42,089 nt of DNA from Oscillospiraceae bacterium (GTDB taxonomy: Bacteria; Bacillota; Clostridia; Oscillospirales; CAG-272): positions 1 to 42,089 of the forward strand of contig SVSZ01000006.1 of NCBI GenBank assembly GCA_015064025.1, written 5' to 3'. The translations under genes were made by a program, and so were the position numbers. The first letter of the stretch is position 1; the number at the start of each line of letters is the position of its first letter. Of the stretch, positions 23,802-31,511 are shown one piece after another. The notes under the pieces were generated by a model. The model was not told the DNA's origin. It did not search any database and saw only the letters and a list, made by a program, of their open reading frames with translations.

Positions 23802-23842
23802 ATAATCATAACGATTATAACAAAGAAACATGAATTTGTCAA
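23802..23842 (-). promoter_or_regulatory. Promoter of the GtrB-like gene with inverted repeat at the start site
   Basis: On the reverse strand TTGACA, a 17-base spacer and TATAAT (23814-23842). The inverted repeat ATAATC-N5-GATTAT (23802-23818) spans the -10 and start region and could be an operator. Confidence 0.75.
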
Positions 23843-23949
23843 GTGTGAGGATGACTTTTTGTATATAATTACCAATAAATGGTATGGGTTTGCAATGAAA
23901 AAGGACGCAGCTGACGCACGAGAGGGAAGAAATGCCTTGCTTTTAAAAA

Positions 23950-23982
23950 CAAGGAGACGGCTCGCGCTGTGAACGAGCCGTC
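23950..23982 (-). terminator. Terminator of the SDR gene
   Basis: The stem GACGGCTCG/CGAGCCGTC with a 9-base loop is followed on the reverse strand by CTCCTTGTTTTT. The rest of 23843-24074 shows no gene. Confidence 0.6.
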
Positions 23983-24074
23983 CGGTGGCGGACTATTTCA
24001 TCGAGTTTTGAGTGCTTTCAAGCGAAAAACGCAATTTCCCGGGCACAAAAAGCCTACAGCCACGGTAAATGCGA

Positions 24075-24875
24075 TCAAGGACGAAGTCCCATGCCGCCCT
24101 CAAGCGTGAGGGTCTCGCCGTTCATAAACTTAAAGTCGGGAGATGCCAATTGTACGCAAACTCTGCCGATCTCCGTTTCGGGATCGCCGAAATGTCCCGC
24201 AGGGGGCATTTTGACGTTTGCCTTGAAGGCATCGGGATATGCTTTTTCGAAGCCCTCAAGCTGTGCCGTCCAAGCCAGGGGGCACACCACGTTGGTATTG
24301 ATGCCGTCCTTCGCCCATTCGGTTGCCGCAACGCGGGAAAGTCCGCGAATGCCTTCCTTGGCGGCGGCATAGGAGCATTGACCGTAATTGCCGAAGAGAC
24401 CTGCGCCCGAGGCGAAGTTGACGATGCTTCCCCGGGTCTGCTTGAGATAGGGATAGCACGCTTTCATATAATAGAAGGTTGCGTAAAGACCCGAATACAT
24501 TGCGAGATTGAATTGCTCTGTCGTATGATCCTGAATGGACACGCCCGATGCGGATGCCTGTGCGTTGTTGATGAGGACGTCGATGCGTCCGAATTCACGC
24601 ATTGCAGCCTCTGCAACGCCGCGTGCGATCGCTTCGTTATCAGCTCCCTCGGAGATATCTGCGGCAAGAGCCAGAACGCGGATGCCGTAAAGACGCTCCA
24701 GTTCCTCCTTTGCCTTTTCCAGCTTTGCTACGTTTCTGCCGGTGATAACGAGGTTCGCCCCCTCCTTTGCATAAGCGGTGGCGATCCCGTAGCCGATGGA
24801 TCCGCATTTTCCGTCAGAAAGCACGGCATAGCCCGCCCCCGTGATGATGGCTGTTTTTCCCTTAAGAAAGCCCAT
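24075..24875 (-). CDS. SDR family oxidoreductase
   Basis: A 266-residue short-chain dehydrogenase/reductase. The catalytic residues are S156, Y169 and K173 (YAAAK). The cofactor loop is stretched: TGAG is followed by about ten extra residues before GSIGYGIA, and the usual NNAG is NNAQ (103-106). The C-terminal FMNGETLTLEGGM end is the common classical-SDR ending. It should be a cytosolic NAD(P)H-dependent enzyme acting on a hydroxy or keto group; the substrate is unknown. The RBS is AAAGGGAGAA. The insertion in the glycine loop may reflect a different cofactor or subfamily. It is a single-gene unit with promoter and terminator. Confidence 0.9.
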   Translation of the reverse strand: MGFLKGKTAIITGAGYAVLSDGKCGSIGYGIATAYAKEGANLVITGRNVAKLEKAKEELERLYGIRVLALAADISEGADNEAIARGVAEAAMREFGRIDVLINNAQASASGVSIQDHTTEQFNLAMYSGLYATFYYMKACYPYLKQTRGSIVNFASGAGLFGNYGQCSYAAAKEGIRGLSRVAATEWAKDGINTNVVCPLAWTAQLEGFEKAYPDAFKANVKMPPAGHFGDPETEIGRVCVQLASPDFKFMNGETLTLEGGMGLRP

Positions 24876-24906
24876 GTGTATTCTCCCTTTTTCGTTGATG
24901 AAAGGT

Positions 24907-24935
24907 ATTATACCACAAAATTTTTGTTCTGTAAA
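24907..24935 (-). promoter_or_regulatory. Promoter of the SDR gene
   Basis: On the reverse strand TTTACA and TATAAT are separated by 17 bases, about 30 bases upstream of the start codon. Confidence 0.75.
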
Positions 24936-24959
24936 GAAGCACGGTGAATTTTTTGAAAA

Positions 24960-25145
24960 AATGCGCGGAATTGTCGAATCCGAGCTTACCCTCTCCGTCA
25001 GCCTACGGCTGCCACCTCCCCCAGAGTGGGAGGCTATCCTCTCCGTCAGCCTGCGGCTGCCGCCTCAACGTTCGCCGCTCACTCACTACCGCAAGAGGCT
25101 CCCCCTTTGGGGGAGCTGGCGAGCGAATGCGAGACTGAGAGGGTG
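24960..25145. repeat. Second copy of the palindromic mosaic repeat
   Basis: It contains CTCTCCGTCA at 24991-25000 and 25039-25048, the hairpin AGCCTACGGCT, and CCTCAACGTTCGCCG at 25063-25077, all shared with 8964-9555. CCCCCTTTGGGGG follows. It fills the space between the SDR promoter and the darA terminator; 25146-25240 shows nothing recognisable. Confidence 0.7.
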
Positions 25146-25240
25146 GCTATGCGGCACAACGCATGCGGTTGCCACCACTCTTCCGGCATCTTGAAATTTG
25201 AAATGATAGGCGAAAAAAATGACGGCGCTCTGCCGTCAAG

Positions 25241-25292
25241 CAAAAATGGCGTGGGAGTCTCAAATACATTCTGCATTTGAGACTCCCACGCC
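25241..25292 (-). terminator. Terminator of darA
   Basis: A perfect 18-base stem (GGCGTGGGAGTCTCAAAT and its complement, arms 25248-25265 and 25275-25292) is followed on the reverse strand by an ATTTTTG tract. Confidence 0.85.
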
Positions 25293-25300
25293 GATCGGTC

Positions 25301-25630
25301 TTACATTTTTTCGAAGTGGCAAACATCGGTTACAAAAACGATCGCGCCGCCGACCATGACCTCTGCGGGCGTGGAATGATAAACCAAGGGTGCCATTTCG
25401 GTAGCGGGAACTGCAGGAACTCTCTCCATTCTCTTGGCACAGTTCTTGCGGATCAGATCGAGAACCTCATCCAGCTTTTCATCCTCCACGCCGATGAGGA
25501 GCGTGGTGTTACCCGCACGCAAGAATCCTCCCGTGGTAGCAAGCTTTGTAAACTCAAAATGATTATCCGTCAGTGCGAAGCAGACCTCATTTGCATCCTT
25601 TTTGTTTACGATGGCAGTGATCATTTTCAT
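25301..25630 (-). CDS. darA: Cyclic-di-AMP receptor, PII-like (DarA/PstA)
   Basis: A 109-residue PII-like protein of the DUF970 family. It starts MKMITAIVNKKDANEV and carries the hallmark T-loop-proximal TKLATTGGFLRAGNTTLLIGV. The AIVFVTDV strand closes the ferredoxin-like fold. It should form a trimer that binds c-di-AMP between subunits and signals to osmotic or potassium homeostasis; the partner is not established in the family. The RBS AAAGGAGAA precedes the ATG. The perfect inverted repeat GCACATTT-N4-AAATGTGC (25661-25680) lies in the leader and could be an operator or RNA hairpin. Unlike Bacillus, where it lies near tmk and holB, it stands alone here. Confidence 0.95.
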   Translation of the reverse strand: MKMITAIVNKKDANEVCFALTDNHFEFTKLATTGGFLRAGNTTLLIGVEDEKLDEVLDLIRKNCAKRMERVPAVPATEMAPLVYHSTPAEVMVGGAIVFVTDVCHFEKM

Positions 25631-25660
25631 GGTAATTGTTCTCCTTTGTATATAGAATCA

Positions 25661-25680
25661 GCACATTTGCGAAAATGTGC
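25661..25680 (-). promoter_or_regulatory. Inverted repeat in the darA leader
   Basis: GCACATTT and AAATGTGC are separated by four bases, 31 bases upstream of the darA start. A TATAAT -10 lies at 25717-25722 but lacks a convincing -35. The role is unknown. Confidence 0.4.
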
Positions 25681-25781
25681 ACATATAAAAAGTACTTTTT
25701 TGGTTACTTTACCATTATTATACAGTAATTTTATGTCCATCCTGTGAATAAACGGTAAACAAAGAAAGAAGCTCTGCCGTG

Positions 25782-26558
25782 TTACGTTTTTTTCAGATGG
25801 AAACGGTGCAGATTTTCAAGATTTTGCTTCCCCATATCGTATAAATAATTCCAGTCGGCTCCCGTTGTCAGCATGTCGATATCAAACTGTGTCCAATAGC
25901 GCACGGATGCTTCGGAATGTCCGACGGCGGCACCGATATATTTTCCGTGCCGACGCAAAAGGGCAATGGCACGCTGGATTGCGCTTGTCACCGAGGGGGC
26001 GCTTGTGTTACAGATCTCACCAAGGGAGCCTGAGAGATCGTTGGGACCGAAGATGAAGCCGTCGATATAAGGATTTTCGACGATCGCCTCCAGATTCTCC
26101 ACGCATTCGATGTGCTCGATCTGGAGGAAGCGGCACAGATCGAGGCTTTCACGGTCGGTATAAAGCTTTGCATCGGTCTTTCCGTAGCCGATGGCGCGCA
26201 TGGGACCGAAGCCGCGCGTGCCGAGCGGGGGATAGAGAGTCATGGCAATCAGCGCGTCTGCTTCCTCCTTGGAGCGTACCATGGGGAAGATGATGCCGTC
26301 GGCTCCCATGTCAACGATCTTTTTGGTGGCAGTCAGATCATTTTGCGGTACGCGAACGATTCCGGCGCAACCGACACTGCGGGCGGCGTTCAGGTGGCAG
26401 AGTACCTCCTTATAGGACATGTAGGTGTGCTCCATATCGATCCAGAGAAAATCGTAGCCGAGCCCTCCGAAGATTTCACCGATGGCGGGATCTGTAAGGC
26501 TGATGATTGTGCCGCACAGCTTTTCCTTATTTTTCATACGTTCTTTGAGTAGATTCAA
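25782..26558 (-). CDS. HpcH/HpaI family aldolase
   Basis: A 258-residue class II pyruvate aldolase of the HpaI type. The start was placed at TTG (26558), which has AGGAGG six bases upstream; the longer frame enters the neighbouring gene. Family motifs are WIDMEHTYMSY (catalytic His/Glu), VRVPQND (pyruvate-binding Arg), QIEHIECVENLEAI with the metal-binding Glu, and FGPNDLSGSLG with the metal-binding Asp. Such enzymes cleave or form 2-keto-4-hydroxy acids, releasing pyruvate. It is 16 bases downstream of a glycyl-radical activase, so both are on one transcript. The physiological substrate is unknown. Confidence 0.92.
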   Translation of the reverse strand: MNLLKERMKNKEKLCGTIISLTDPAIGEIFGGLGYDFLWIDMEHTYMSYKEVLCHLNAARSVGCAGIVRVPQNDLTATKKIVDMGADGIIFPMVRSKEEADALIAMTLYPPLGTRGFGPMRAIGYGKTDAKLYTDRESLDLCRFLQIEHIECVENLEAIVENPYIDGFIFGPNDLSGSLGEICNTSAPSVTSAIQRAIALLRRHGKYIGAAVGHSEASVRYWTQFDIDMLTTGADWNYLYDMGKQNLENLHRFHLKKT

Positions 26559-26574
26559 AGTATGCCTCCTAATT

Positions 26575-27558
26575 TCAGGTAGTGGAAAGAAAAACGGGGA
26601 CACGCGACCGCTTCTCAACGCAGCTTTTGGCATGCGCCGCGCGTTCTCTATCCATAAATTCTCGGTTTTGGTAGGCGGGTATCCTACCGAGTGCTTCGGT
26701 TTTTCCGACGCCGAGCGGATGGTATGGCTCCAGCTCGACCGATTCGATACAGGAATAAGTGTGGGTCAATTTTCCGATCCCGTCATAGTGCGTGTCGCAG
26801 GTGTTGACGTCCGGAATGAGCGGACAGCGCAGGATGACCCTCTTTCCGTGTGCTTCCAGCACGTCAAGCGTACGAAGAACGGAACGGTTGGAGACCCCCG
26901 TGTATTTTTTGTGAAGTGCATCGTCCGTCAGCTTCCAATCCAAAAGAAAGAGATCTGTGTGGGGCAGGAGCCGAAGGAGAGTTTCCTCGGAGCAAGCACC
27001 CGAGGTTTCCAGGGCGGTGTGAAGTCCTGCGTCGCGGCATGCGGAGAGAAGTGCTTCGGTAAAATCCGCTTGCGCAGTGGGCTCACCGCCCGAGAGGGTG
27101 ATGCCGCCCCCCGAGGTTTCGTAAAAGATGCGGTCGGAAAGAAGTGCCGCCATTACCTCACCGACAGACATTTCCTCTCCCGCATATTCAAGCGCGCCGA
27201 AAAGGCATGCGGTGGTGCATTTTCCGCACCGCACGCAAAGGGCGCGGTCGAGCGAGTGGACGCCGTCTTCCGAAATGCTGTGAGCACCTGTGGGACAGGC
27301 AGCAAGGCATGCGCCGCAGGCGCTACATTTTTCCGCGCGGAAAAGGACGTCACAGTGGCGGTCGTGGGTCTCGGGATTGTGGCACCATACGCAAGAGAGG
27401 GGACACCCCTTGAGAAAGACGGTGGTACGGATGCCGGGACCGTCGTTTGTACAGAAATGCTGGATATTGAGGATCTGTCCGACTGTATTCAGTGTGTCAT
27501 TTTTCAGAGATATGTCACTCACAAGCTTTCCTTCTTCCGGTCTTGTCTGATAAACCAA
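26575..27558 (-). CDS. Glycyl-radical enzyme activating protein (radical SAM)
   Basis: A 327-residue activase. The radical-SAM cysteines are C52-x3-C56-x2-C59 (GCPLSCVWCHNPE). Two further 4Fe-4S motifs, C78/81/84/88 and C108/111/114/118, form the inserted ferredoxin-like domain of the non-PflA activases. GGITLSGGEP (151-160) binds SAM. It would install a glycyl radical on a partner enzyme under anaerobic conditions. No glycyl-radical enzyme with a C-terminal RVxGY-type loop is visible in the window, so the partner is elsewhere or beyond the window. The start is TTG at 27558 with GAGG; GTG at 27522 is an alternative. The downstream gene is an HpaI-type aldolase. Confidence 0.93.
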   Translation of the reverse strand: MVYQTRPEEGKLVSDISLKNDTLNTVGQILNIQHFCTNDGPGIRTTVFLKGCPLSCVWCHNPETHDRHCDVLFRAEKCSACGACLAACPTGAHSISEDGVHSLDRALCVRCGKCTTACLFGALEYAGEEMSVGEVMAALLSDRIFYETSGGGITLSGGEPTAQADFTEALLSACRDAGLHTALETSGACSEETLLRLLPHTDLFLLDWKLTDDALHKKYTGVSNRSVLRTLDVLEAHGKRVILRCPLIPDVNTCDTHYDGIGKLTHTYSCIESVELEPYHPLGVGKTEALGRIPAYQNREFMDRERAAHAKSCVEKRSRVPVFLSTT

Positions 27559-27578
27559 TTACTTCCTCTTTTGTATTC

Positions 27579-27607
27579 ATTATAATAGATAACAAAGGAT
27601 TTGTCAA
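27579..27607 (-). promoter_or_regulatory. Promoter of the activase-aldolase operon
   Basis: On the reverse strand TTGACA, 17 bases and TATAAT, leaving a very short leader (about 15 bases) if TTG 27558 is the start. Confidence 0.8.
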
Positions 27608-27636
27608 GTACACGCCCCCTTTTTGCCGAAAGACTC

Positions 27637-27665
27637 TTGACGCGGGAGGCGCTTTGATGTATAAT
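27637..27665 (+). promoter_or_regulatory. Promoter of the OPA-type transporter gene
   Basis: TTGACG, a 17-base spacer and TATAAT, ending 28 bases before the ATG. It is divergent from the activase promoter, with only 29 bases between the two elements. Confidence 0.75.
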
Positions 27666-27693
27666 GTGAGCATCGAATTTTTGGGAGGTTGCT

Positions 27694-28896
27694 ATGAAGC
27701 TTGGACGGAATGCAAAGACTGCGGTGATGATCGGAAGTCTTTGCTCGGTCTCTTATTTTGCGGTGTACATCGCGCGGAACATTCTCGGTGCCGTGACGCC
27801 GCAGATGCTGGAGAACGGCTTTGCGGAGAGTTATATCGGCGCTGCCTCTTCTCTCTTTTTTATGTGCTATGCGGTGGGGCAATTGATCAACGGTGCGGTG
27901 GGGGATAAGATCCACGCCAAATGGATGATCTCTATGGGATTGATCGGCGCGGGGATCGCAAATTTTGTTTTTCCCCTGCTTTCCTTTTCTCCCACGGTCG
28001 CGATGCTTGCCTACGGCGTCGCGGGCTTCTTCCTTTCCATGATCTACGGTCCGATGACGAAGGTGGTCTCCGAGAACACCGAGCCGATCTATGCCACGCG
28101 TTGCAGTCTTGGCTATACCTTCGCTTCCTTTTTTGCCTCTCCCATGGCGGGGCTTCTTGCCTCCTTCCTTGCGTGGCAAAGTGTTTTTACCGTCAGCAGT
28201 GTGATCCTTGTGGGCATGTCTGTCCTTGTCATCGTCTTCTTTACATTCTTTGAGCGGCGCGGTATCGTTCGCTACGGGCTCTACCCAAAGACCGCGCGCG
28301 GCGTGGGGGGCGTGCGTGTTCTGATCTCGCGCGGCATTGTGCGTTTTTCCATGATCTCCATCATCACGGGTGTGGTGCGTACCTCCGTCGTTTTCTGGCT
28401 TCCCACCTACACATCACAATACCTTGGCTTCTCCTCGCAGGAGTCGGCGTGGATCTTTACCGTCTCGACCTTTGCGATCGCTTTTACCACCTTTATCACG
28501 ATCTTTATCTATGAGCGCCTTGACAGGAACATGAACAAAACCATCCTTTTGATGTTCTCCTCTGCCGCTCTGTTTTTCATGCTTTGCTATTTCGTTACGG
28601 TTCCCGTGATCAATATCGTTTGCATCGTCCTTGCCATTATGTCATCGGGGGGAGCTGCGACCATGCTCTGGAGCCGCTACTGTCCGAGTCTGCGTGACAC
28701 GGGCATGGTTTCCTCCGCGACGGGATTTCTGGATTTTCTGAGCTATATGGCTGCCGCGGCGGCAAATCTCCTCTTTGCCAATGCCGCAAGCACTGTCGGT
28801 TGGGGAAATCTCATTCTGATATGGATCGCCTTGATGCTTTTCGGTGTGCTTATTTCGATTCCGTGGAGGAGACGGGAGGTGCGTGACGATGCTTGA
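27694..28896 (+). CDS. MFS transporter, organophosphate:phosphate antiporter (GlpT/UhpC)-like
   Basis: A 400-residue membrane protein with about twelve transmembrane segments. The N-terminus (SYFAVYIARNILGAVTPQML then GFAESYIGAASSLFFMCYAVGQ) and the loop GDKIHAKWMI resemble the OPA family, which exchanges phosphate for glycerol-3-phosphate or hexose phosphates. The RBS GGGAGG precedes the ATG. It is followed, with an 8-base overlap, by a YhhN-like membrane protein, so the two are co-translated. With two GDPD genes in the window, glycerol-3-phosphate is a reasonable substrate guess, but OPA substrates cannot be read from sequence. UhpC-like sensors are an alternative, though no histidine kinase is nearby. 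Confidence 0.75.
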   Translation: MKLGRNAKTAVMIGSLCSVSYFAVYIARNILGAVTPQMLENGFAESYIGAASSLFFMCYAVGQLINGAVGDKIHAKWMISMGLIGAGIANFVFPLLSFSPTVAMLAYGVAGFFLSMIYGPMTKVVSENTEPIYATRCSLGYTFASFFASPMAGLLASFLAWQSVFTVSSVILVGMSVLVIVFFTFFERRGIVRYGLYPKTARGVGGVRVLISRGIVRFSMISIITGVVRTSVVFWLPTYTSQYLGFSSQESAWIFTVSTFAIAFTTFITIFIYERLDRNMNKTILLMFSSAALFFMLCYFVTVPVINIVCIVLAIMSSGGAATMLWSRYCPSLRDTGMVSSATGFLDFLSYMAAAAANLLFANAASTVGWGNLILIWIALMLFGVLISIPWRRREVRDDA

Positions 28897-29587
28897 GAAG
28901 AATCGGCGGCTGTGTGCCGTGTTTGCTATTGCCTTTGTGCTGGTCGAAACGGCGCTTGGGATCCTTCTCCAGTGTGCGCACGGGGCGACGGTTCGTATCT
29001 CCTCCTTTCTTTCTATCGTTATCGCCTGCCTTTTTTGTGTCTTTTTTGTTCAACGGTCGCGTTCCTATGTGTTCACACAGGCGGCGCTTCTCTTTACGGT
29101 GGGGGCAGATTTCTTTCTGGTTCTTCTTCCCGAGAGACAACAGCTTTCCGGGATGGTCTGTTTCCTTTGCACACAGCTTTTCTATTTTCTGCGCCTTTAC
29201 TTTGAGGATGAAAAAAAGGTACGGCGGCATCGGCACGCCGTTTTGCGCGTTGCCGTTACGCTCATGTCCCTTTTGCTTACCGGCGCGGTGCTTGGTGAGA
29301 AGACGGATGCGCTGGCGATCGTTTCCATGGCATATTATGCAAATCTCCTTCTCAACATCGTTTTTTCCTTCCTGCAAAACGGTTGGCGCTCACTCTTTTC
29401 ATGGGGGCTTGTGCTCTTCGTGCTTTGCGATACGCTCATAGGCATTGCAAGCATGGGACCGTATATCACACTCCCTGCCGACTCCTTTGTATGGACGCTG
29501 ATGCATCCGGGCTTTGATCTTGCGTGGGCGTTCTATCTCCCCTCGCAAATGCTTCTTTCCATGAGCCTTTTGAAAAAGTCAGAATAA
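28889..29587 (+). CDS. YhhN/TMEM86-like membrane protein (possible lysoplasmalogenase)
   Basis: A 232-residue protein with about seven or eight transmembrane segments. The start is ATG at 28889, with GGGAGG nine bases upstream inside the preceding gene. Segments that recall YhhN are ALLFTVGADFFLVLLPE (the LLFS-x-x-GD pattern), LFVLCDTLIGI and the closing WAFYLPSQMLLSMSL, which in the family provide the conserved Asp residues in the membrane. YhhN/TMEM86 proteins cleave the vinyl-ether bond of lysoplasmalogens. Many anaerobic Clostridia contain plasmalogens, so the role would fit. The match is by pattern only, and a different small membrane family cannot be excluded. It is translationally coupled to the OPA-type transporter. 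Confidence 0.5.
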   Translation: MLEKNRRLCAVFAIAFVLVETALGILLQCAHGATVRISSFLSIVIACLFCVFFVQRSRSYVFTQAALLFTVGADFFLVLLPERQQLSGMVCFLCTQLFYFLRLYFEDEKKVRRHRHAVLRVAVTLMSLLLTGAVLGEKTDALAIVSMAYYANLLLNIVFSFLQNGWRSLFSWGLVLFVLCDTLIGIASMGPYITLPADSFVWTLMHPGFDLAWAFYLPSQMLLSMSLLKKSE

Positions 29588-29633
29588 ACAGCTCATCGCG
29601 GCACTGACGAAACGGTGCCGCGATGAGCTGTTT
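29586..29633 (+). terminator. Perfect 19-base hairpin after the YhhN-like gene
   Basis: AAACAGCTCATCGCGGCAC pairs fully with its complement around a 10-base loop and starts inside the stop codon. Confidence 0.8.
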
Positions 29634-29667
29634 GTGGTATGACCTCCGACAAAAGAAATGGGAGTTT

Positions 29668-29708
29668 GTGACTTTGTCACGGATATAAAGAGAAAAATCT
29701 GCTAAAAT
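29668..29708 (+). promoter_or_regulatory. Crp/Fnr-type site and promoter of trxA
   Basis: The palindrome GTGAC-TTT-GTCAC (29668-29680) is followed, 35 bases from its first base, by -10 TAAAAT (29703-29708). There is no good -35. The site centre would fall near -41, the class II activator position. Confidence 0.7.
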
Positions 29709-29751
29709 ATCTACAGAACCCAAGAAAACAAACGAAAAGGAGAATATAAAA

Positions 29752-30060
29752 ATGTCTGTACTGTCGATCAACAAAAATAACTTTGATGAAGTAAAGAAGA
29801 GTGAGAGCCCCGTTCTGCTCGATTTCTACGCCTCCTGGTGCGGTCCCTGCCGCATGGTCTCTCCCATCGTGGATGAGATCGCAAAGGAGCATCCCGAGTA
29901 CGTTGTCGGAAAGATCAACGTAGACGAGGAGGGCGAGCTTGCAAGCGAATTCGGTGTGGTCAGCATTCCCACGCTCGTTGTGATGAAGGGCGGGCGTGTT
30001 GTCAGCCAGGCTGTCGGAGCACGTCCCAAGTCGCAGATCCTTGAGATGCTGAAGGGCTGA
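29752..30060 (+). CDS. trxA: Thioredoxin
   Basis: A 102-residue thioredoxin with the redox pair in WCGPC (about 29-33), FYASWCGPCRMVSP context and the cis-Pro loop SIPTLVV. It reduces protein disulfides in the cytoplasm. The RBS AAAAGGAGAA precedes the ATG. Transcription probably depends on a Crp/Fnr protein, as the promoter has the GTGAC-TTT-GTCAC site and no -35. It ends exactly where the convergent Crp/Fnr gene ends, with no bases between them. No thioredoxin reductase is adjacent. Confidence 0.98.
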   Translation: MSVLSINKNNFDEVKKSESPVLLDFYASWCGPCRMVSPIVDEIAKEHPEYVVGKINVDEEGELASEFGVVSIPTLVVMKGGRVVSQAVGARPKSQILEMLKG

Positions 30061-30741
30061 TCAGGGGTTGGTCAGCGCACGGAGACGTGCGCGGTCAAGC
30101 AATCGGATCCCGTCGCTTCTTGATACGGATACCATGCCCTCCGAGGCGAAATATTTCAGCATTCGCGACACGACCTCACGGGCGGATCCCATATATTTGG
30201 CGATCTGCTCGTGTGTCAGATGGACGGTGTCCGAGCCGTTCTTGGCACATTCGTCCAAAAGAAAGATGGCAAGGCGGCGGTCCATGCTCATGAAAAGGAT
30301 CTGCTCCATGACCCACATCACGTCGGAGAATGCGGAGAGGGCGCTTTCCAGAGCGAAGATCTTTGCCTCGGGAAGCCGCCTTGAAAGATCCTCGTAGGCA
30401 CAGCCGCCCACGACGACGCATTCGCTGTTTTCCTCGGAGTCCACAAAGACGTCAAAGGTCAGCGTTTCAAGCACACAGGAGGCAGAGAGGATGCACATGT
30501 CTCCCGGGAAGAGCCTGTAAAGGGTGATCTCCTTGCCGCTGTCCGACAGAAGATAAAGACGGAGCGCTCCCGATTTGACAAGGATCACTCCCGTGCAACG
30601 GTTTCCGTCGTGGATATTCGTTCCCTTTTTGAAGCGGACGTGCTGAGAGGAGGCAAGAAAGGTCTCGCGATCCGCCTCGCTCATGCGACCCCAGAAGGGA
30701 AAGGTCTTTTCAAACAGTTCAGTCAATTCCGATCGGTTCAT
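30061..30741 (-). CDS. Crp/Fnr family regulator of thioredoxin and ferritin
   Basis: A 226-residue regulator: cNMP-binding-like barrel (about 15-120), dimer helix (about 125-155) and winged HTH (about 160-226). The recognition helix reads SAREVVSRMLKYF. R-E-x-x-x-R stands at the positions that in E. coli CRP (R180, E181, R185) contact GTGA, which agrees with the GTGAC half-sites found upstream of trxA and ferritin. Cysteines at about 49, 78, 84, 103 and 109 could give redox sensing, but no FNR-type cluster motif is seen. The ligand-binding residues of CRP for cAMP are not obvious. It lies between its two likely targets; the promoter toward ferritin shares the operator with its own upstream region, so autoregulation is possible. 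Confidence 0.88.
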   Translation of the reverse strand: MNRSELTELFEKTFPFWGRMSEADRETFLASSQHVRFKKGTNIHDGNRCTGVILVKSGALRLYLLSDSGKEITLYRLFPGDMCILSASCVLETLTFDVFVDSEENSECVVVGGCAYEDLSRRLPEAKIFALESALSAFSDVMWVMEQILFMSMDRRLAIFLLDECAKNGSDTVHLTHEQIAKYMGSAREVVSRMLKYFASEGMVSVSRSDGIRLLDRARLRALTNP

Positions 30742-30770
30742 GTTTTTCTCCGTTCGATGGATTTGACTCT

Positions 30771-30799
30771 ATTGTATCACATTTTCCGTGTCATTTCAA
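30771..30799 (-). promoter_or_regulatory. Promoter of the second Crp/Fnr gene
   Basis: On the reverse strand TTGAAA, 17 bases and TACAAT, about 30 bases upstream of the start codon. The shared GTGAC-TTT-GTCAC site lies just upstream of the -35. Confidence 0.65.
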
Positions 30800-30807
30800 T
30801 CCAAATT

Positions 30808-30848
30808 GTGACTTTGTCACGGAATTTTTTGAAAAAACATGCTATAAT
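30808..30848 (+). promoter_or_regulatory. Crp/Fnr-type site and promoter of the ferritin gene
   Basis: GTGAC-TTT-GTCAC (30808-30820) lies exactly 35 bases (first base to first base) before -10 TATAAT (30843-30848), with no -35. Spacing and site are identical to the trxA promoter, including the flanks TTGTGAC...GTCACGGA. Confidence 0.75.
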
Positions 30849-30884
30849 AAGCACGTAATCAAAAATGCAAAGGAGATTTTATAA

Positions 30885-31394
30885 ATGGATAAAAAGGTAC
30901 ATGAATTACTTAATACACAGATCAATAAGGAGTTTTATTCCGCATATCTCTATCTCGATTTTTCCAACTATTTCAAGGCGCGGGGGCTTGACGGCTTTGC
31001 AAACTGGTATATGATCCAGGCGCAGGAGGAGAGAGACCACGCAATGCTCTTTTATCAGTATCTCCAGAATGAAAACCAAACTGTCACGCTTGAAGCGATC
31101 GCGAAGCCCGACAAGAGCTTTGCTTCCCATATGGAGGTGCTGGAAGCGGGACTGGAGCATGAGAAGTACGTCACCTCTCTGATCAACGACATCTACGCCG
31201 CGGCGTACGATTCCCGTGATTTCCGCACCATGCAGTTCCTTGACTGGTTCGTTAAGGAGCAGGGCGAGGAGGAGACCAACGCCAACGATATGATCACCAA
31301 GATGGAGCTCTTCGGCTCTGACCCGAGAAGCCTGTATCTCTTGAATCAAGAGCTTGCAGCACGCGTTTACACCGCCCCCTCGTTGGTGCTCTGA
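30885..31394 (+). CDS. ftnA: Ferritin
   Basis: A 169-residue bacterial non-haem ferritin of the FtnA type. The ferroxidase ligands lie in NKEFYSAYLYLDFSNYF (Glu17), QAQEERDHAMLFYQYL (Glu and His) and EQGEEET (third helix). It stores iron in a 24-mer cage and limits Fenton chemistry. The RBS AAGGAG precedes the ATG. Transcription is probably Crp/Fnr-dependent from the site at 30808-30820. The adjacent thioredoxin and regulator suggest a joint oxidative or redox-stress unit. Together with the feo locus near 38 kb it provides uptake and storage of iron. Confidence 0.97.
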   Translation: MDKKVHELLNTQINKEFYSAYLYLDFSNYFKARGLDGFANWYMIQAQEERDHAMLFYQYLQNENQTVTLEAIAKPDKSFASHMEVLEAGLEHEKYVTSLINDIYAAAYDSRDFRTMQFLDWFVKEQGEEETNANDMITKMELFGSDPRSLYLLNQELAARVYTAPSLVL

Positions 31395-31405
31395 AAAATA
31401 ACAAC

Positions 31406-31439
31406 GCCGCCGCAGGTGCGAATTTGCATCTGCGGCGGC
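31406..31439 (+). terminator. Hairpin after ferritin
   Basis: GCCGCCGCAGGTGC pairs with GCATCTGCGGCGGC with one G-U type pair; CTGTTTTG follows. Confidence 0.65.
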
Positions 31440-31511
31440 ACTGTTTTGCGTTCGGAAGTCTTTCTCGGTACGACCGCCCGGATATCGGATACGGTCGCCG
31501 TTATATTACTG

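Noticed and set aside
25717-25745. darA promoter
   Set aside because: TATAAT is present but no -35 could be matched at a normal distance, so it is mentioned only with the leader inverted repeat.
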